From Bubalus kerabau (Eukaryota > Chordata > Mammalia > Artiodactyla > Bovidae), in contig NC_073642.1 of NCBI RefSeq assembly GCF_029407905.1, positions 8,060,001 to 8,124,000 of the forward strand: a DNA stretch of 64,000 nucleotides. Reading direction: 5' to 3'. The position numbers and the translations under genes are program-made. The stretch's first letter is position 1. Each line of letters starts with the position of its first letter. The notes under the pieces were generated by a model. That model ran no database searches. It was not told the DNA's origin and was given only the letters and a program-made list of their open reading frames with translations. Of this stretch, positions 35,480 to 46,938 are shown piece after piece.

Positions 35480-35935
35480 AGGAAGGTGAATTGCTATGGC
35501 ATCCACCCAAGGAGGGTAATACAGGGGTGAACAGCCTTGATTATTTGGTGGCAGGTGGCACAATTAGATCCTTTGTGTTTTGAAGATTCAAGACGAGAAC
35601 TGCTCTCTTCTCCCTTTGAGTTGACCACTAAAGAAGGAAGAGTGAACACAGGCACAATGAAACCAGGGCTGGCCCAGTGTTCCTGGGACCCCCTATCAAT
35701 CCTAGAAACCGTAACCCACGGATGCAAACGTGGAGCACCTCTGACCAGGCTTGTATCCGCAGGAGAAGGGTCAGCAACTCTGAGGAGTCACAGCAGGCTG
35801 CACTACTATCAGTCAGACTGCACCAATGAAGTCTCAACGGTGGGGCAGCAAGCAACGGGGGAAGCTGTAGCATGACCAGGCTTCCTGTCCTCTGTAGGAA
35901 GAAGGCTGATCTATAGCCCCTGACTGCCAGCAATG
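35480..35935. other. Unassigned G/C-richer block with ORFs
   Basis: About 450 bp, more G/C-rich than its neighbours, with a 112-codon plus-strand frame (35537-35875) and a 101-codon minus-strand frame (35628-35933). Neither shows a domain I recognise. Possible old retrocopy, LTR piece or non-coding exon. Confidence 0.3.
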
Positions 35936-35939
35936 AGCA

Positions 35940-36755
35940 TAAAGATTTCAGAATAATTTAGGTGGCAACAGGACAAATCTAAGAAGAGATACTAAATTTC
36001 ATTACAATAAAGGAACAGAGGCTTAACCAGAAGAAAAATAAATTTTAAGAAAAAAATGATAAACTTGACCCTACTTGAAGCCTGAGTTTTAGAACAATTC
36101 CTGCTACTTATATATAGTATGTATTTCTGTTTTTGCATGCTTTTATCCATTTAAGTATAACATTGATTGCTTCCGTGTTTTCAATTTGGGCTAAAAATCT
36201 TTCCTTTTTTGGTGTACAAAACAACTTTTTAAGGGCAAAATCATTTCAGAGAAACAGGCTGATTTATCATGCCAGATGTAAGCAACAACTTTTCTGACTC
36301 TTAGTTACATTTTGGGGTTTGTTTGTTACCATACTCTTCTCTCACGGGAATTCACAGAGGCTTTACAGTGAATCACAAAAGCATCAGGATTTTCTTGACA
36401 ATCAAGGGATAGCTGGTTTTTCTGACTCTTCTAATATCCATTTGCTTTTGTGGCCAATGGTGAGTCATAAGGTATTTGGCAAATTGCTCTGCACTGATGG
36501 AAATCTTTCTCCAGTAATCCTTTATTTGTAAGTGTGTCGTACTTCTTTTCAGAACAGATCACGTAATTTTACTTAAGTCAGACTAGGCTTTTGGAAGAAA
36601 ATGAGTTTAAATTTATTCTTCTGTAACAAACAATGATATAGTTTTGATACTAGAAGTGGGAGAATGCAACATATAAATGTTTCAATGGCATACAAATTAT
36701 ATAAAAGAATACAGGTAAACAATCAGATGAGAAATCAAAGAACATCTAACAGGAC
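35940..36755. other. Unassigned AT-rich DNA
   Basis: No recognised feature. Confidence 0.5.
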
Positions 36756-36759
36756 TTTC

Positions 36760-38195
36760 ATTTCCAGATATGACAAGGTCACTACACCAGACTTGCTTCC
36801 AACGAAAATATAGCAACACAACTAGTCAAAAATAAATGAGAAAACTGTTTTCAAGTAACAGAAAGGAAACAAAGGACTCTGATCACTGAAATAAGGGAAA
36901 TACCCCTTGTGTCCCAAGCCGGACAAGGCTTTCTTGGCCACACACAGGGAAGGGGAACCCAAGTGGAACACTGCAGTCTCACAGTGCTGAAGGTCACAGT
37001 TTGGGAGTTGAAGCAGCTAGAAAATGCAAGACAAGGTACTAAAGAGGAAAAAAGCTATGAGAGAGTGAAGAAGGGCTTAATAAATAAAATACTCGAGAGC
37101 ACAAAAGAAGTTACTGCAGTAGAAGACAGATAAACAGAAAAAAATGTGGGGCAGAAAACTATATAAAAAAAAAGTAAGAAACTTTCCAATTTGGGAATCA
37201 AGAAAAGCCTATGCAGGATAAATATAAAAAGTCCTACATCATGGCACATCATACATAAACTGCTGACACCAAAGATAATGAGAAAATATCTAATGTAGCA
37301 ATAGGAAAACACACATATGGGATAACAAAACTACAAATTACAACTGACTTCTCATTAGAAACAATGAGGTCAGAAAACAATGAAAGGTTGTCTTTAAGAG
37401 TGCTTAGGAAAAAACCATCTTGTCAACCCAGAATCCTGTATCTCGAGAAAATATCCTTAAAAGTCCAAGATGAAATAAAGAACATTTTCACAGAAAGAGA
37501 AATGATCATAGTTCATTGCCAGGAGAATTGCACTACAAGAAATATTAAAGAAAGTACTTAAGGCTGAAGAGAAATAATACCAAAAAAGAGATCTACAAGA
37601 AGGAACAGAGTACAGGAAATGGTAAATAATGGGTAAATACAAAGAATATCTTTTTTTTTTAATTGTGATTCCCTTTAGAAACAACTGATTGTTGCAAAAT
37701 AAATATATTGTAGGGTTCATAAGTATATAGAGATAAAATACATGATACAATAACACAAAGGAAGGAGGGTAAATGGAAGTATACTGTTGGAAGTTTCTTA
37801 AAATTTATGTTAAGTGGTACAATATCCCAAGTAAGCTGTAATAAGTTAAGGGTGCATACTGTAAATTCTAAAGAAAAACCTAAACTTTTCCTCTAAAGTA
37901 GAGGAAATAAAATGGAACACTAAAACACACTCAAGTAATCCAAAAGGAGACAAAAAGGAGGTAGAGAAGGAAAGGCAGGGAGAAACAAAACCCAAATTGC
38001 GATAGCCTGTGAGGGACGAGAACTCAATTCCAAGAAGAAAACAGAAAGTCAAGAGAATTGTCACTTAAACCCTAACCATGAAAAGAAAGTGGAAAAGCTA
38101 CATAATTACAGCTTTTAAAATTTTTCAGAGACTGAGAACACCCAGAAACCTGAATCAACCCCAAAAAGTGGTAAGCATATTTTAAAAGAGAAGAG
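36760..38195 (+). mobile_element. Old L1 5'UTR/ORF1 region, sense
   Basis: Sense L1M-like sequence. A 5'UTR-like part lies around 36880-37020, then ORF1-related text such as GAAACAATGAGGTCAGAAAACAATG and CAACCCAGAATCCTGTATC. Frames are broken. Confidence 0.65.
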
Positions 38196-38410
38196 ATTCC
38201 CAGTGGCTAACACGCTTGACTGTAACAGGAGGATAAAGAATCTGCCATAGACAAGGGTTAAAGAGAAAGCAGTCTAACTTTGCTTTGAAGGGCTATACGT
38301 GGACTGGCACACTAGCATACAATCCAGAGGAGCCCCAGACACAGGGAGAGGCCGCATGAACTACCTGTGCCCTGCCGCCAACCACACACACACTCACAAA
38401 CTCTTTCCCA

Positions 38411-38664
38411 CTGCTGCTGCTGCTGCTGCCAAGTCACTTCAGTCGTGTCCGACTCTGTGAGACCCCATAGACGGCATCCACCAGGCTCCTCTGTCCCTGG
38501 GATCCTCCAGGCAAAAACACTGGAGCGGGTTGCCATTTCCTTCTCCAAAGCATGAAAGTGAAAAGTGAAAGTGAAGTCACTCAGTCATGTCCAACTTTTC
38601 ACGACCCGATGGACTGCAGCCTACCAGGCTCCTCCGTCCATGGGATTTTCCAGGCAAGAGTACT
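38411..38664 (-). mobile_element. Bov-A2 SINE, 5'-truncated
   Basis: (GCT)n tail at left, one full Bov-A unit and most of the second. It stops at CAGGCAAGAGTACT without the final 5' segment. Confidence 0.9.
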
Positions 38665-38665
38665 A

Positions 38666-39211
38666 ATCTTCACCAAAAATGGAGGCAAGGGAAGAGAGTT
38701 GAGACCATCTCCACAAAACCCTCCAGGCTTTGAGCTGAGGAAAGCCTGAAATGGAAGATAACAGGAAAGCCAAGAGAAACTTTGCAGAGGCAAGATCCAC
38801 TTTTAGAGAACCGGGCTGCCATACACAGGCCAGCAACTGGGCAGCAAGGCTACTACATCTTTCAAGGCGCAGAAAGCAAGGGGCAGAACTAGAAAGCAGA
38901 GAGAATTCTTCAACAACCTAATCACGCCACTGGTCTGTAAAGCAGGGAGACACCGTCTACAATTCAGAAAGATTTGGAATACCCCACAAATACATCAGAA
39001 GGTGCTCAATACCCCTAGTTAAGAGGGAAGGACAAATTCAGTTAAATACAAATTAAAGCAACTCAATACAACTTCTCCATTACTACAGTTAAACAAAGCC
39101 AAATACTAGCAAAAAAAAGACAATATCAAATACTAGCAAACATTCAGAGTAATTAGAACTCTCATCTATTTCCATGAGAAGCATAAAATGGTATTAATAT
39201 AACCATTTAAC
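38666..39211. other. Unassigned, possibly old L1
   Basis: A moderately G/C-rich part (38680-38960) followed by AT-rich sequence that reads like decayed sense L1 near 39100-39200. Not assigned further. Confidence 0.35.
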
Positions 39212-40121
39212 AAACACATGAAAAGATGCTCAACATCACTCATTATCAGAGAAATGCAAATCCAAACCACAATGAGGTACTATCTCACACTGGTCAGAAT
39301 GGCTGCCATCAAAAAGTCTACAAACAATAAATGCTGGAGAGGGTGTGGAGGACAAGGAACCCTCTTACACTGTTGGTGGGAATGCAAACTAGTACAGCCA
39401 CTATGGAGAACAGTGTGAAAAACTGGAAATAGAACTGCCATACGACTCAGCAATCCCACTGCTGGGCATACACACCGAGGAAACCAGAACTGAAAGAGAC
39501 ACGTGTACCCCAATGTTCATTGCAGCACTGTTTATAATAGCCAGGACATGGAAGCAACCTAGATGTTCATTAGCATACGAGTGGATAAGAAAGCTGTGGT
39601 ACATATACATAATGGAATACTACTCACCTATTAAAAAGAATACATTTGATTCAGTTCTAATGAGGTGGATGAAACTGGAGCCTATTATACAGAGTGAAGT
39701 AAGCCAGAAAGAAAAACACCAATACAGTATACTAACGCATATATATGGAATTTAGGAAGATGGTAACGATGACCCTGTATGCAAGACAGCAAAAGAGACC
39801 CAAATGTAAAGAACAAACTTTTGGACTCTGTGGGAGAAGGCTGCGAGCATGGGATGATTTGAGAAAAAAACACGGAATCATGTACATTACTATATGTGAA
39901 ATAGATGACCAGTTCAAGTTTGCCGCATGAAGCAGGGCACGCAAAGCCGGTGCACTGAAACAACCCCGAAGGATAGGATGAGGAGGGAGGTTCAGGATGT
40001 AGGGACACATGTACACTCGTGGCTGATTCATGTCAATGTATGGCAAAAACCACCACAATATTGTAAAGTAATTAGCCTCCAATTAAAATAAATAAATTTT
40101 TTTTAATGAAAAAAAAAAAAA
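39212..40121 (+). mobile_element. Young bovine-type L1 3' end with poly(A)
   Basis: Well-preserved sense L1, from the ORF2 C-terminus (AAAGATGCTCAACATCACTC, GTTGGTGGGAATGCAAACTA) through the 3'UTR to AATTAAAATAAATAAA and an A12 tail. It shares its 3' portion with the copy at 54243-54633. It inserted into older L1 sequence. Confidence 0.9.
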
Positions 40122-40925
40122 CTGCTGGTCAATTTCTTAAAGTTAAACGTATACCTCCATTATGTATCACATTCCCCCTAAAAGATATTTACCCAAGAGA
40201 AATGAAAATGTAAATCCATAAAAAGTCTTATACAAGACTGTCTATAGGGATTCAGGTGGTGTTAGTGGTAAAGAAGCCGCCTGCCAATGCAGGAGATATA
40301 AGAGATGTGGGTTTGATCCCTGGGTCGGGAAGATGCCCTGGAGGAGGGCATGGCAACCCACTCCAGTCTTCTTGCCTGGAGAATCCCGTGGACAGAGGAA
40401 CCTGGCTACTTATGGTCCACAGGGTTGCAAAGAGTCAGATTTGGACATGATTGAAGCAACTCAGCATGCATGCATGCATATTAGTTTTATTGATAACAGC
40501 CCAAAATGAGAAAAAAACTGACATGTCCATTAAGAGGAAAATAAGTTATAAAGTGCAGTTTATACAATGGTATTCTACTCTGCAAAAAAAAGATAATGAA
40601 CTGCTGACACATACTACAGCATGGATGCATCCTGAAACCTTTATTTTGAGTGACTGTCAAACAGAGAACTCCATGTCCATTTATTTTATTTTCAACAACA
40701 GATGAAATTAATCTATAGTAAGAGAAATCAGAATAGAGTTTGCCTATAGCAAACAGATTGACTGGAAATGGTGTAAGAGAATCTTCTGGAGTAATGGAAA
40801 TGTTCTGTATCTCAAATAAGATGCTGGTTACATGAGTACATACATTTGTCAAAACTCAGGGCTATACACCTGAGGAATTCACTGTATGTCAATTTTATAC
40901 TAATTTTTTAAAAAACTTTCAAAAA
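40122..40925 (+). mobile_element. Older L1 3' region, sense
   Basis: Sense L1 3' part that received both the young L1 and the SINE at 40246-40480. It ends near TTTTATACTAATTTTTTAAA. Confidence 0.65.
40246..40480 (+). mobile_element. Bov-tA SINE with (ATGC)n tail
   Basis: tRNA head and Bov-A unit. The tail is a short GCATGCATGCATGCAT microsatellite, an unusual tail compared with the other copies here. Confidence 0.9.
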
Positions 40926-41135
40926 GAGAGGATAAAAATATGAAGAACAAAAGAAAAACATAAGAGAGGATAAATCCATGATAAATTGTTAAAGTTAGGT
41001 ATTGGGTATATAAGGGCTTATTATTCTATTCTGCTTAAAATTTACCATAAAAAAAAAAGGTTTTTTAAAAGGCAACTGAATAATAATGTATTATGTATTT
41101 GAGTTTGCTAAGAGAGTAGATCTCAAGTGTTTGAA

Positions 41136-41153
41136 CCACACACACACACACAC
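41136..41153. repeat. (CA)n microsatellite
   Basis: Nine CA-type units. Confidence 0.9.
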
Positions 41154-41388
41154 GCAAATGGTAACTGAGAGGTGACAAATACGATAATTAGTTTGACCTT
41201 AGTAATCATTTCACAATATATACATATGTCAAAATATAACATTGTGCATTTTAAATATATACAATTTTTACTTATGCAAAATAAACAAAAATCAAGCCTT
41301 TGGGGCAGCTATTTTACAGGGAGCTCTTTGGGTGGCAATTCACAGAAGCCAATTAGAGCTAGCTTAAGCACAGTCTATGGGCCTAAAC

Positions 41389-41577
41389 GGGGCTTCCCTG
41401 GTAGCTCAGATGGTAAAGAATCTGCCTGCAATGCAAGAGACCCAGCTTTGATCCCTGGGTCCAGAAGATCTCCTGGAGAAGGGAATGGCAACCCACTTCA
41501 GTATTCTTGCCTGGAGAACTCCATGAACAGACCATGGGATCACAAAGAGTTGGACTCATGAGCAACTAACACTTCAC
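41389..41577 (+). mobile_element. Bov-tA SINE, internally shortened
   Basis: Intact tRNA head. The Bov-A unit lacks the segment between GAACAGA and CCATGGGATC. Confidence 0.9.
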
Positions 41578-42337
41578 TTCATAGGCCTTAAGAACAGAAT
41601 CAGTGATTGGGAAATTAGAGAAAACTTAAAAAGTCTCTGACTCCATCTTCTTTCGAGGTATCTACTTCATCTTTTTCTCTTTGTTTTCCTGCCCACATGG
41701 CTACTACCAGATTTCACAAGATTACATAGCATTGTGTAGAAGCCCAGAGAGAAAAACGTGCCTGATTTCCTTTTTCACCCTCCTCTGTTCTCTCTTGTTC
41801 TCTTTGCTTCTCCCCTACAGTCTCTTTCAAAATGCCCAGGAAGAGAACTGGTCTTGCTTGGATTACCTACACCAGGATCAATGAACTGTGGAGAGAAAGC
41901 AACATACAAGGTGGAAAAATGGCAGTACTCTGGAATCCAATAGAAGCAGGGAAGGGACATTCCCAAAGAATGGGTACTGACAAACAATCCAAGAGAACCA
42001 ACTATATGAGTGATGGGCCTGTTTGAGAAATTCATAAACACACTGGACCTTCTTTACAGCAATATGTACATACTCACAAACACCAAACTGTCCACACAAT
42101 TTGAGGGCATTCATGAAGCCCCTGTAATCCATTCTTAGATCCTAATTTTAAAACTATTAGCCATTTAGATATTTTAAATGTTTCAAATACTGCTCTCAAA
42201 TTTTCAAATTTTAAATACTGAGTGTGAAATCACATCCAAAGGTTTTTCAACTATAAAAAAAACACACATAATAAAATATTAAGTCTTTCACATACATATA
42301 ACATATAAGACTATACCAATAGCATGGAATAGGTATT
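41578..42337. other. Mostly unassigned; MER-like stretch on minus strand
   Basis: 41680-42140 contains overlapping short frames on both strands. Its right part (about 42010-42135) read on the minus strand resembles an ancient non-autonomous DNA transposon (CATGAATGCCCTCAAATTG...). A pyrimidine run before CAG at about 41785-41820 looks like a splice acceptor on the plus strand but has no supporting exon. Confidence 0.35.
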
Positions 42338-42350
42338 AACAGAAGAGGCT

Positions 42351-42629
42351 GCTGCTGCTGCTGCTGCTAAGTCACTTCAGTCGTGTCCGACTCTGTGTGA
42401 CCCCCTAGACACCAGCCCACCAGGCTCCCCAGTCCCTGGGATTCTCCAGGCAAGAACACTGGAGTGGGTTGCCATTTCCTTCTCCAATGCATGAAAGTGA
42501 AAAGTGAAAGTGAAGTGTCTTAGTCGTATCTGACCCTCAGCGACCCCATGGACTGCAGCCTTCCAGGCTCCTCCATCCATGGAATTTTCCAGGCAGGAGT
42601 ACTGGAGTGGGGTGCCATTGCCTTCTCCG
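42351..42629 (-). mobile_element. Bov-A2 SINE (dimeric)
   Basis: (GCT)6 tail at left and two units. Perfect 13-bp target-site duplication AACAGAAGAGGCT at 42338-42350 and 42630-42642. It is the nearest recognised SINE on the 3' side of the LRRC28 exons. Confidence 0.95.
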
Positions 42630-42642
42630 AACAGAAGAGGCT

Positions 42643-44778
42643 AACATATCAATTGGAGTCTACCATCATTAAATGGACACCATATGGCAATTTCTCACAT
42701 TTTTTACTACAGTTGAAATACTTTTCCATAGTATGTCCCTAATGATTGGGTACACTTGGTAGCTGTGTACCAAGCCCCTCTCCCATTCAAATCATAACAG
42801 TGAAATTACCTCATAAAGACATACATAAAGTGAACTAAAAAATTAGTAAGATCTAGAGCATTGTATTTATGATGGCCCAGAAAAAAAAAAGAAACTATAT
42901 ACATAGCTTAATCAAAAGTTTCTACTCAAAATACATAGATACTACTGTATGTCATTTAACTCAAAACAAGCCAAAAAACAACACAAGCAACAGAAATAAG
43001 CTAGGGAGATAAAATCAGAAGTAAATGCTTCAAATCTATTATGAAACAGGTGAGATATAAATTTTAAATTACATGAAGGTAGCCAGGAAATCTATACCCT
43101 CCACTTGTTATTAGGAAGCAGTCAATGACATTATTAGTATACCCTTAACCTCTGAGAGTATATAATGAAAGGAAATGGCTACATTTTACCACAAAATGTT
43201 CTACATTACAGGAAAAAACAGAAGAACAGAACACAAAGAACAATGTTTTAATAGAGTTGTTACTCGTACATTCTTTAAACATATAGAAAAAGGCGCTTAT
43301 GAACACAGTATTATAGCCATGCATTTTGATTCTATAATATATATTTTATGAATTTCATATTTGAAAATACAATCAAATCTAAAACATTCAGTATTATATC
43401 CATGCATTTTGACTCTATATCTTATATAAGCTGATATATAAAAATATTCTGAAAATCTAAAGTATATCTTTGCTGATACATTTTCTATACAACCTCTGAA
43501 AGAGAATCTAATTTCCTGAGTATGTGAATACATAAACTTGATGAAATCAAGCTTCATGATGAAGCACCATTGAGTTTGATTACATACAACAAAATTTAAA
43601 GCAAAGATCATACTCCTACACCATATTAAAAATTTTTGTACTAAGCAGAGTTATAAAAAGTAAGACACTTTAAATGAAGTTAAAAAATATTTTTTAAGCA
43701 GAGTTAACTGCTATACTAATACCATATTTGTATAAAATATTGAATGTATACATTAAAGTTGGCACATAAAGTCTAAAAATTAATCAACTACTGTTTCAAT
43801 TAGAAATTTCTGTACTTGAAAAACTTTGGAGAAAGTATTTTTTAAATTATAAATTCATTCATGGATTTAACATGAGTAATTTTTAACAGTTTCATATATC
43901 CCTGACGTTCTAAGGCAGGCAGTAATTTGTAATTTCGGTTGAGTCATATATTTCACTTGGATACACTAAAAGACTCAGGAATACCAAGAGTTACTAGGTA
44001 CAAATACTCCCAATGTGAGTGGTGTCTGCATTTTTTTTTCTGCTTATTTTTGAATGCAGAGTACTTTCATGTTATACCTGAAGCACAAGCTATTTTTTTA
44101 AATCATACTTCACTGATTTAAAAATATGGGAAATGATATAAGACAGAGGAATCTCCAAGTGTGCGGGTTCACAAAGAAAGGTCTCTGAATATCCCTTGTA
44201 AGAAAGTCAAAGGACTTAACGGTAGCTCAGGAGAAGGCAGGATTTTGGTACTGTCTGTATGTACATCATAATCTAATAGGATGATCAGTAGGCAGAAGTG
44301 ACAATTAGTTCAAGAACTCAAACTTAAATTCTGCTACTAAATTCTAGTATGATTCACATTAAATCAAAGTTAATGCACATCATTTACCTCTCTAGAGAAT
44401 GAGAGAAAACACTGCATGTATCTGCTTTCAGACACTAAAATGCAAAGTTTGTATAAATTCCCTTATGTGAAATTCAACACTAAAGTAGCTTTTGGTACAA
44501 ATAATTCACCAGGGCAGTGATTTGAAGGAGCACTGACTGCAATGCACAACTGCAGTAATTGTAGCTCAAAACCGTAAATGCCGTCTTTTTACGTCTGCAT
44601 CAGGCAAAAGACTCTTAGTCATAGTCCATCCACATTCCTTACCATCCTCCTCTAACAAGCGGACAATCGGAAACTTACAGATATACCCAAAGCCCACTGC
44701 CTAGACACAAAGTGAGAAATATTAATAAAAATAGCCTTGGAACAGACAAGAAGCTTCTGTGCTACAGACGGTGATTAC
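42643..44778 (-). other. LRRC28: LRRC28 intron, proximal 2.1 kb, repeat-poor
   Basis: Begins at the GTAATC donor of the 138-bp exon and runs toward lower coordinates. No mobile element recognised here. It contains a diverged two-copy tandem repeat (43306-43419). Confidence 0.6.
43306..43419. repeat. Two-copy diverged tandem repeat, 83-bp spacing
   Basis: CAGTATTATAGCCATGCATT at 43306 recurs as CAGTATTATATCCATGCATT at 43389, each followed by TTGAT/CTCTATA. The sequence between is partly alignable with what follows the second copy. Confidence 0.6.
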
Positions 44779-44916
44779 CTGGAGGTAGGAACTGCAGCTG
44801 GTTATTAGCCAACCGAAGATGACGTAAAGCTCTCAGACGACCAATTTCTGGGCAAACGATTTCTAAGGCATTGTCACTAAGATCCAAACATTGCAGTTTC
44901 ACAAGGGACCCAATGG
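44779..44916 (-). CDS. LRRC28: LRRC28 internal coding exon, two leucine-rich repeats
   Basis: Minus-strand exon of 138 bp encoding 45 full codons plus split codons at both ends (starts CC, ends G; phase 1 in and out). It encodes two consecutive 23-residue leucine-rich repeats with the LxxLxxLxLxxNxL consensus: L-V-K-L-Q-C-L-D-L-S-D-N-A-L-E-I-V, then L-R-A-L-R-H-L-R-L-A-N-N-Q-L-Q-F-L-P. This matches human LRRC28 (leucine-rich repeat containing 28, about 370 residues, function poorly known) as I recall it. The acceptor is a pyrimidine-rich run ending TTCAAAG and the donor is CCAG/GTAATC. The frame joins the 38-bp exon at 45555-45592 exactly. LRRs form a curved solenoid used for protein binding; the ligand is not known to me. 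The next exon, toward lower coordinates, was not found, so the following intron probably leaves the window. Confidence 0.93.
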
Positions 44917-45554
44917 CTTTGAAGGGAAAAGAAGGGTAAAAGCAAAATTAATTTGACTCAAGTGTTAAGACCAATTTTTAATGCAATTAAATATTACCCA
45001 AGTTTAAATATTTTAATACTTAATATCCCTATCTCTGGTGCTGACATAATAGTAAAAGCATATATCAAATTAAATTTTTAAAGCATTTTTATTGCAGTAT
45101 AGTATCAAACAACATTCTATGAAGTAACACTTCTACCTTAATATAATATAAACTTTAAAAAGATTACAAATAAAAATGTTAAAACAATGTAAAAAACTAC
45201 TTGAATAAATAATTCATGAAATGATATATAAAGTCTTTTTTATCTAACCAAAATGCTTAACTCGATTTAATAAACTAGAAGTTATTTTATTATTTACCCA
45301 ATGTCAATTTATCTGATAATAATTTACTTAACCATTATAAATATTTTAGACTTAATAACTTTAATTGTAACTGTTAACTAGACTTACTAATTAGAGGGAA
45401 AAAAGCTTTGAAACTAATAATGATGTTTTATAATTAAAATTCCCTAATACTCCAACCAAAATAGGTTTAAAGAGACAATCTGTTCTACTATTATAAAGCA
45501 CAGATTTAACTCTAGCACCTCCTAACTATTAGAAAAAACTGAAAGTGTATTTAC
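44917..45554 (-). other. LRRC28: LRRC28 intron, 638 bp
   Basis: Complete intron bounded by GTAAAT (45549-45554, minus strand) and a pyrimidine tract plus AAAG at 44917-44940. AT-rich, with no recognised repeat. Confidence 0.88.
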
Positions 45555-45592
45555 CTTCCGGAACCACAACTATGTTATTTGAGTGAAGATAC
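45555..45592 (-). CDS. LRRC28: LRRC28 internal coding exon, 38 bp
   Basis: Very short minus-strand exon that reads G + Y-L-H-S-N-N-I-V-V-V-P-E + G. This is the end of a leucine-rich repeat (L-x-L-H-S-N-N-I-x-x-V-P-E), which continues in phase into the 138-bp exon (the split codon G/CC gives A). The acceptor has a strong pyrimidine tract (CCCCTTCTTTTTTCTAG) and the donor is GAAG/GTAAAT. It starts after two bases of a codon (phase 2) and leaves one base (phase 1). The match to the L-Y-L-H-S-N-N-I-V-V-V-P-E-A segment of LRRC28 supports the assignment. The exon is too short to appear as an ORF. The preceding exon would lie at higher coordinates and was not found. Confidence 0.9.
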
Positions 45593-46926
45593 CTAGAAAA
45601 AAGAAGGGGAAAAAGTTATTATCGTTTAGTACTTCTGCTAGATAATCACCCTGTAAAATGCTCACTTAGAAATTTATTGAATATAATAAAAGGACCAGAC
45701 TTTCTTTCATACACTATTCTAAATGGATAGCACAAAATAATTAATAATACTTTGAGAATAATACTGTATGCTAGAATTGCAAATATTAAAACTATTTGCT
45801 AATTCAGTTTCTATTTTAACAAGCATACACAATAAACAATTATTTCTTAAGCTCATAAAACACATTACTAGTTTATCTAGTTCATTTTAAGTTATGAAGG
45901 TTTTCAGCAGAACACCTAATAATGTTAAGAAAACTCAACAACTACTGTGTATAAGGAAACACAACTTTTAATTTTTAAAGGATAACGTCACAAAATAATC
46001 AAATCAAAGATATTTCAAGATAGCTAGGAGAACCAAGAATGAAGTGATTAAACACTTATCATTTACAATATCTGTAGAAATACTCAATTGTCAAGATATA
46101 CAATTTATTTCACAGCAAGCGGAATTTTGTAAACAAGAAATCAAATTCTTTCCTAAAAATAAAAAAGGCCTAACCCACTGACAAGTCCAGGCAAGCCTAA
46201 GTAAATAACATTCCCCACTGAAGTATCTCTAGCACTCTCTGGTGGAGACATCATGCAATTGTCAGCAGCCAACTATTCAGAGCAAAACAATAGTGACCAA
46301 TGAAAATCACACAATAATAATTTTAAAAATAAATCTGTATCACTGATTTTGAGACCAGAGAACTAGATTTTGATATAAACTATTATCAAAACTACTATCT
46401 TATTATACTTCATAATCAATCTTCACATATTTTAAACAGAATTTAGTCTTCTATATTTTATAGCCTAATATCAAATGTTAAAAAGTCTAATTACAAAAAA
46501 TAAGAAAGATACAAAATTAATAAATTTAAGAAGATTTCTATATGCTGGATTAAATCAATTTTGTGTGGGTATTAACCTTCTGGGCCTAATACAATTTAAC
46601 CAATTAAACCATTCTATGATTCATTTTATTCCTTGCTTTGTGCACACAAAATGATTCCCTATTTTATTTTTTAAAATGTGTCTATATTTTAAGGTAAGTA
46701 TTCTTTAAACATTACTCTTGGGAAGCAATATGTAATTACTTAGTCAGATTACTCTAAAAATTCTTTATGCCAGAAAACAACATGTAATTATACACACACA
46801 CACACACACACACACACTATAAACACATATTTGCATGTGTTACACAAAAAGGCAGAGTGCCTAGACACCAAAACAGAGAGATAACTGATTTTTCTGTAAT
46901 CTTCAAAATATGTGCTTCAGTTCTAG
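45593..46926 (-). other. LRRC28: LRRC28 upstream intron, repeat-poor part
   Basis: Ends at the TTCTAG acceptor of the 38-bp exon. AT-rich, with a (CA)n near its far end; no mobile element recognised until the BovB at 46939. Confidence 0.6.
46792..46818. repeat. (CA)n microsatellite
   Basis: About 13 CA units, uninterrupted. Confidence 0.95.
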
Positions 46927-46938
46927 TTCTACCTATAT

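Noticed and set aside
41785..42026. Strong pyrimidine tract plus CAG followed by an ATG frame (64 codons) on the plus strand
   Set aside because: No matching donor-defined exon, no recognised protein, and an ancient repeat overlaps the right part; kept only as a note.
43297..43611. 104-codon minus-strand ORF in the same sense as LRRC28
   Set aside because: AT-rich, built partly from the 83-bp tandem duplication, with no domain or splice signals that fit LRRC28 phases.
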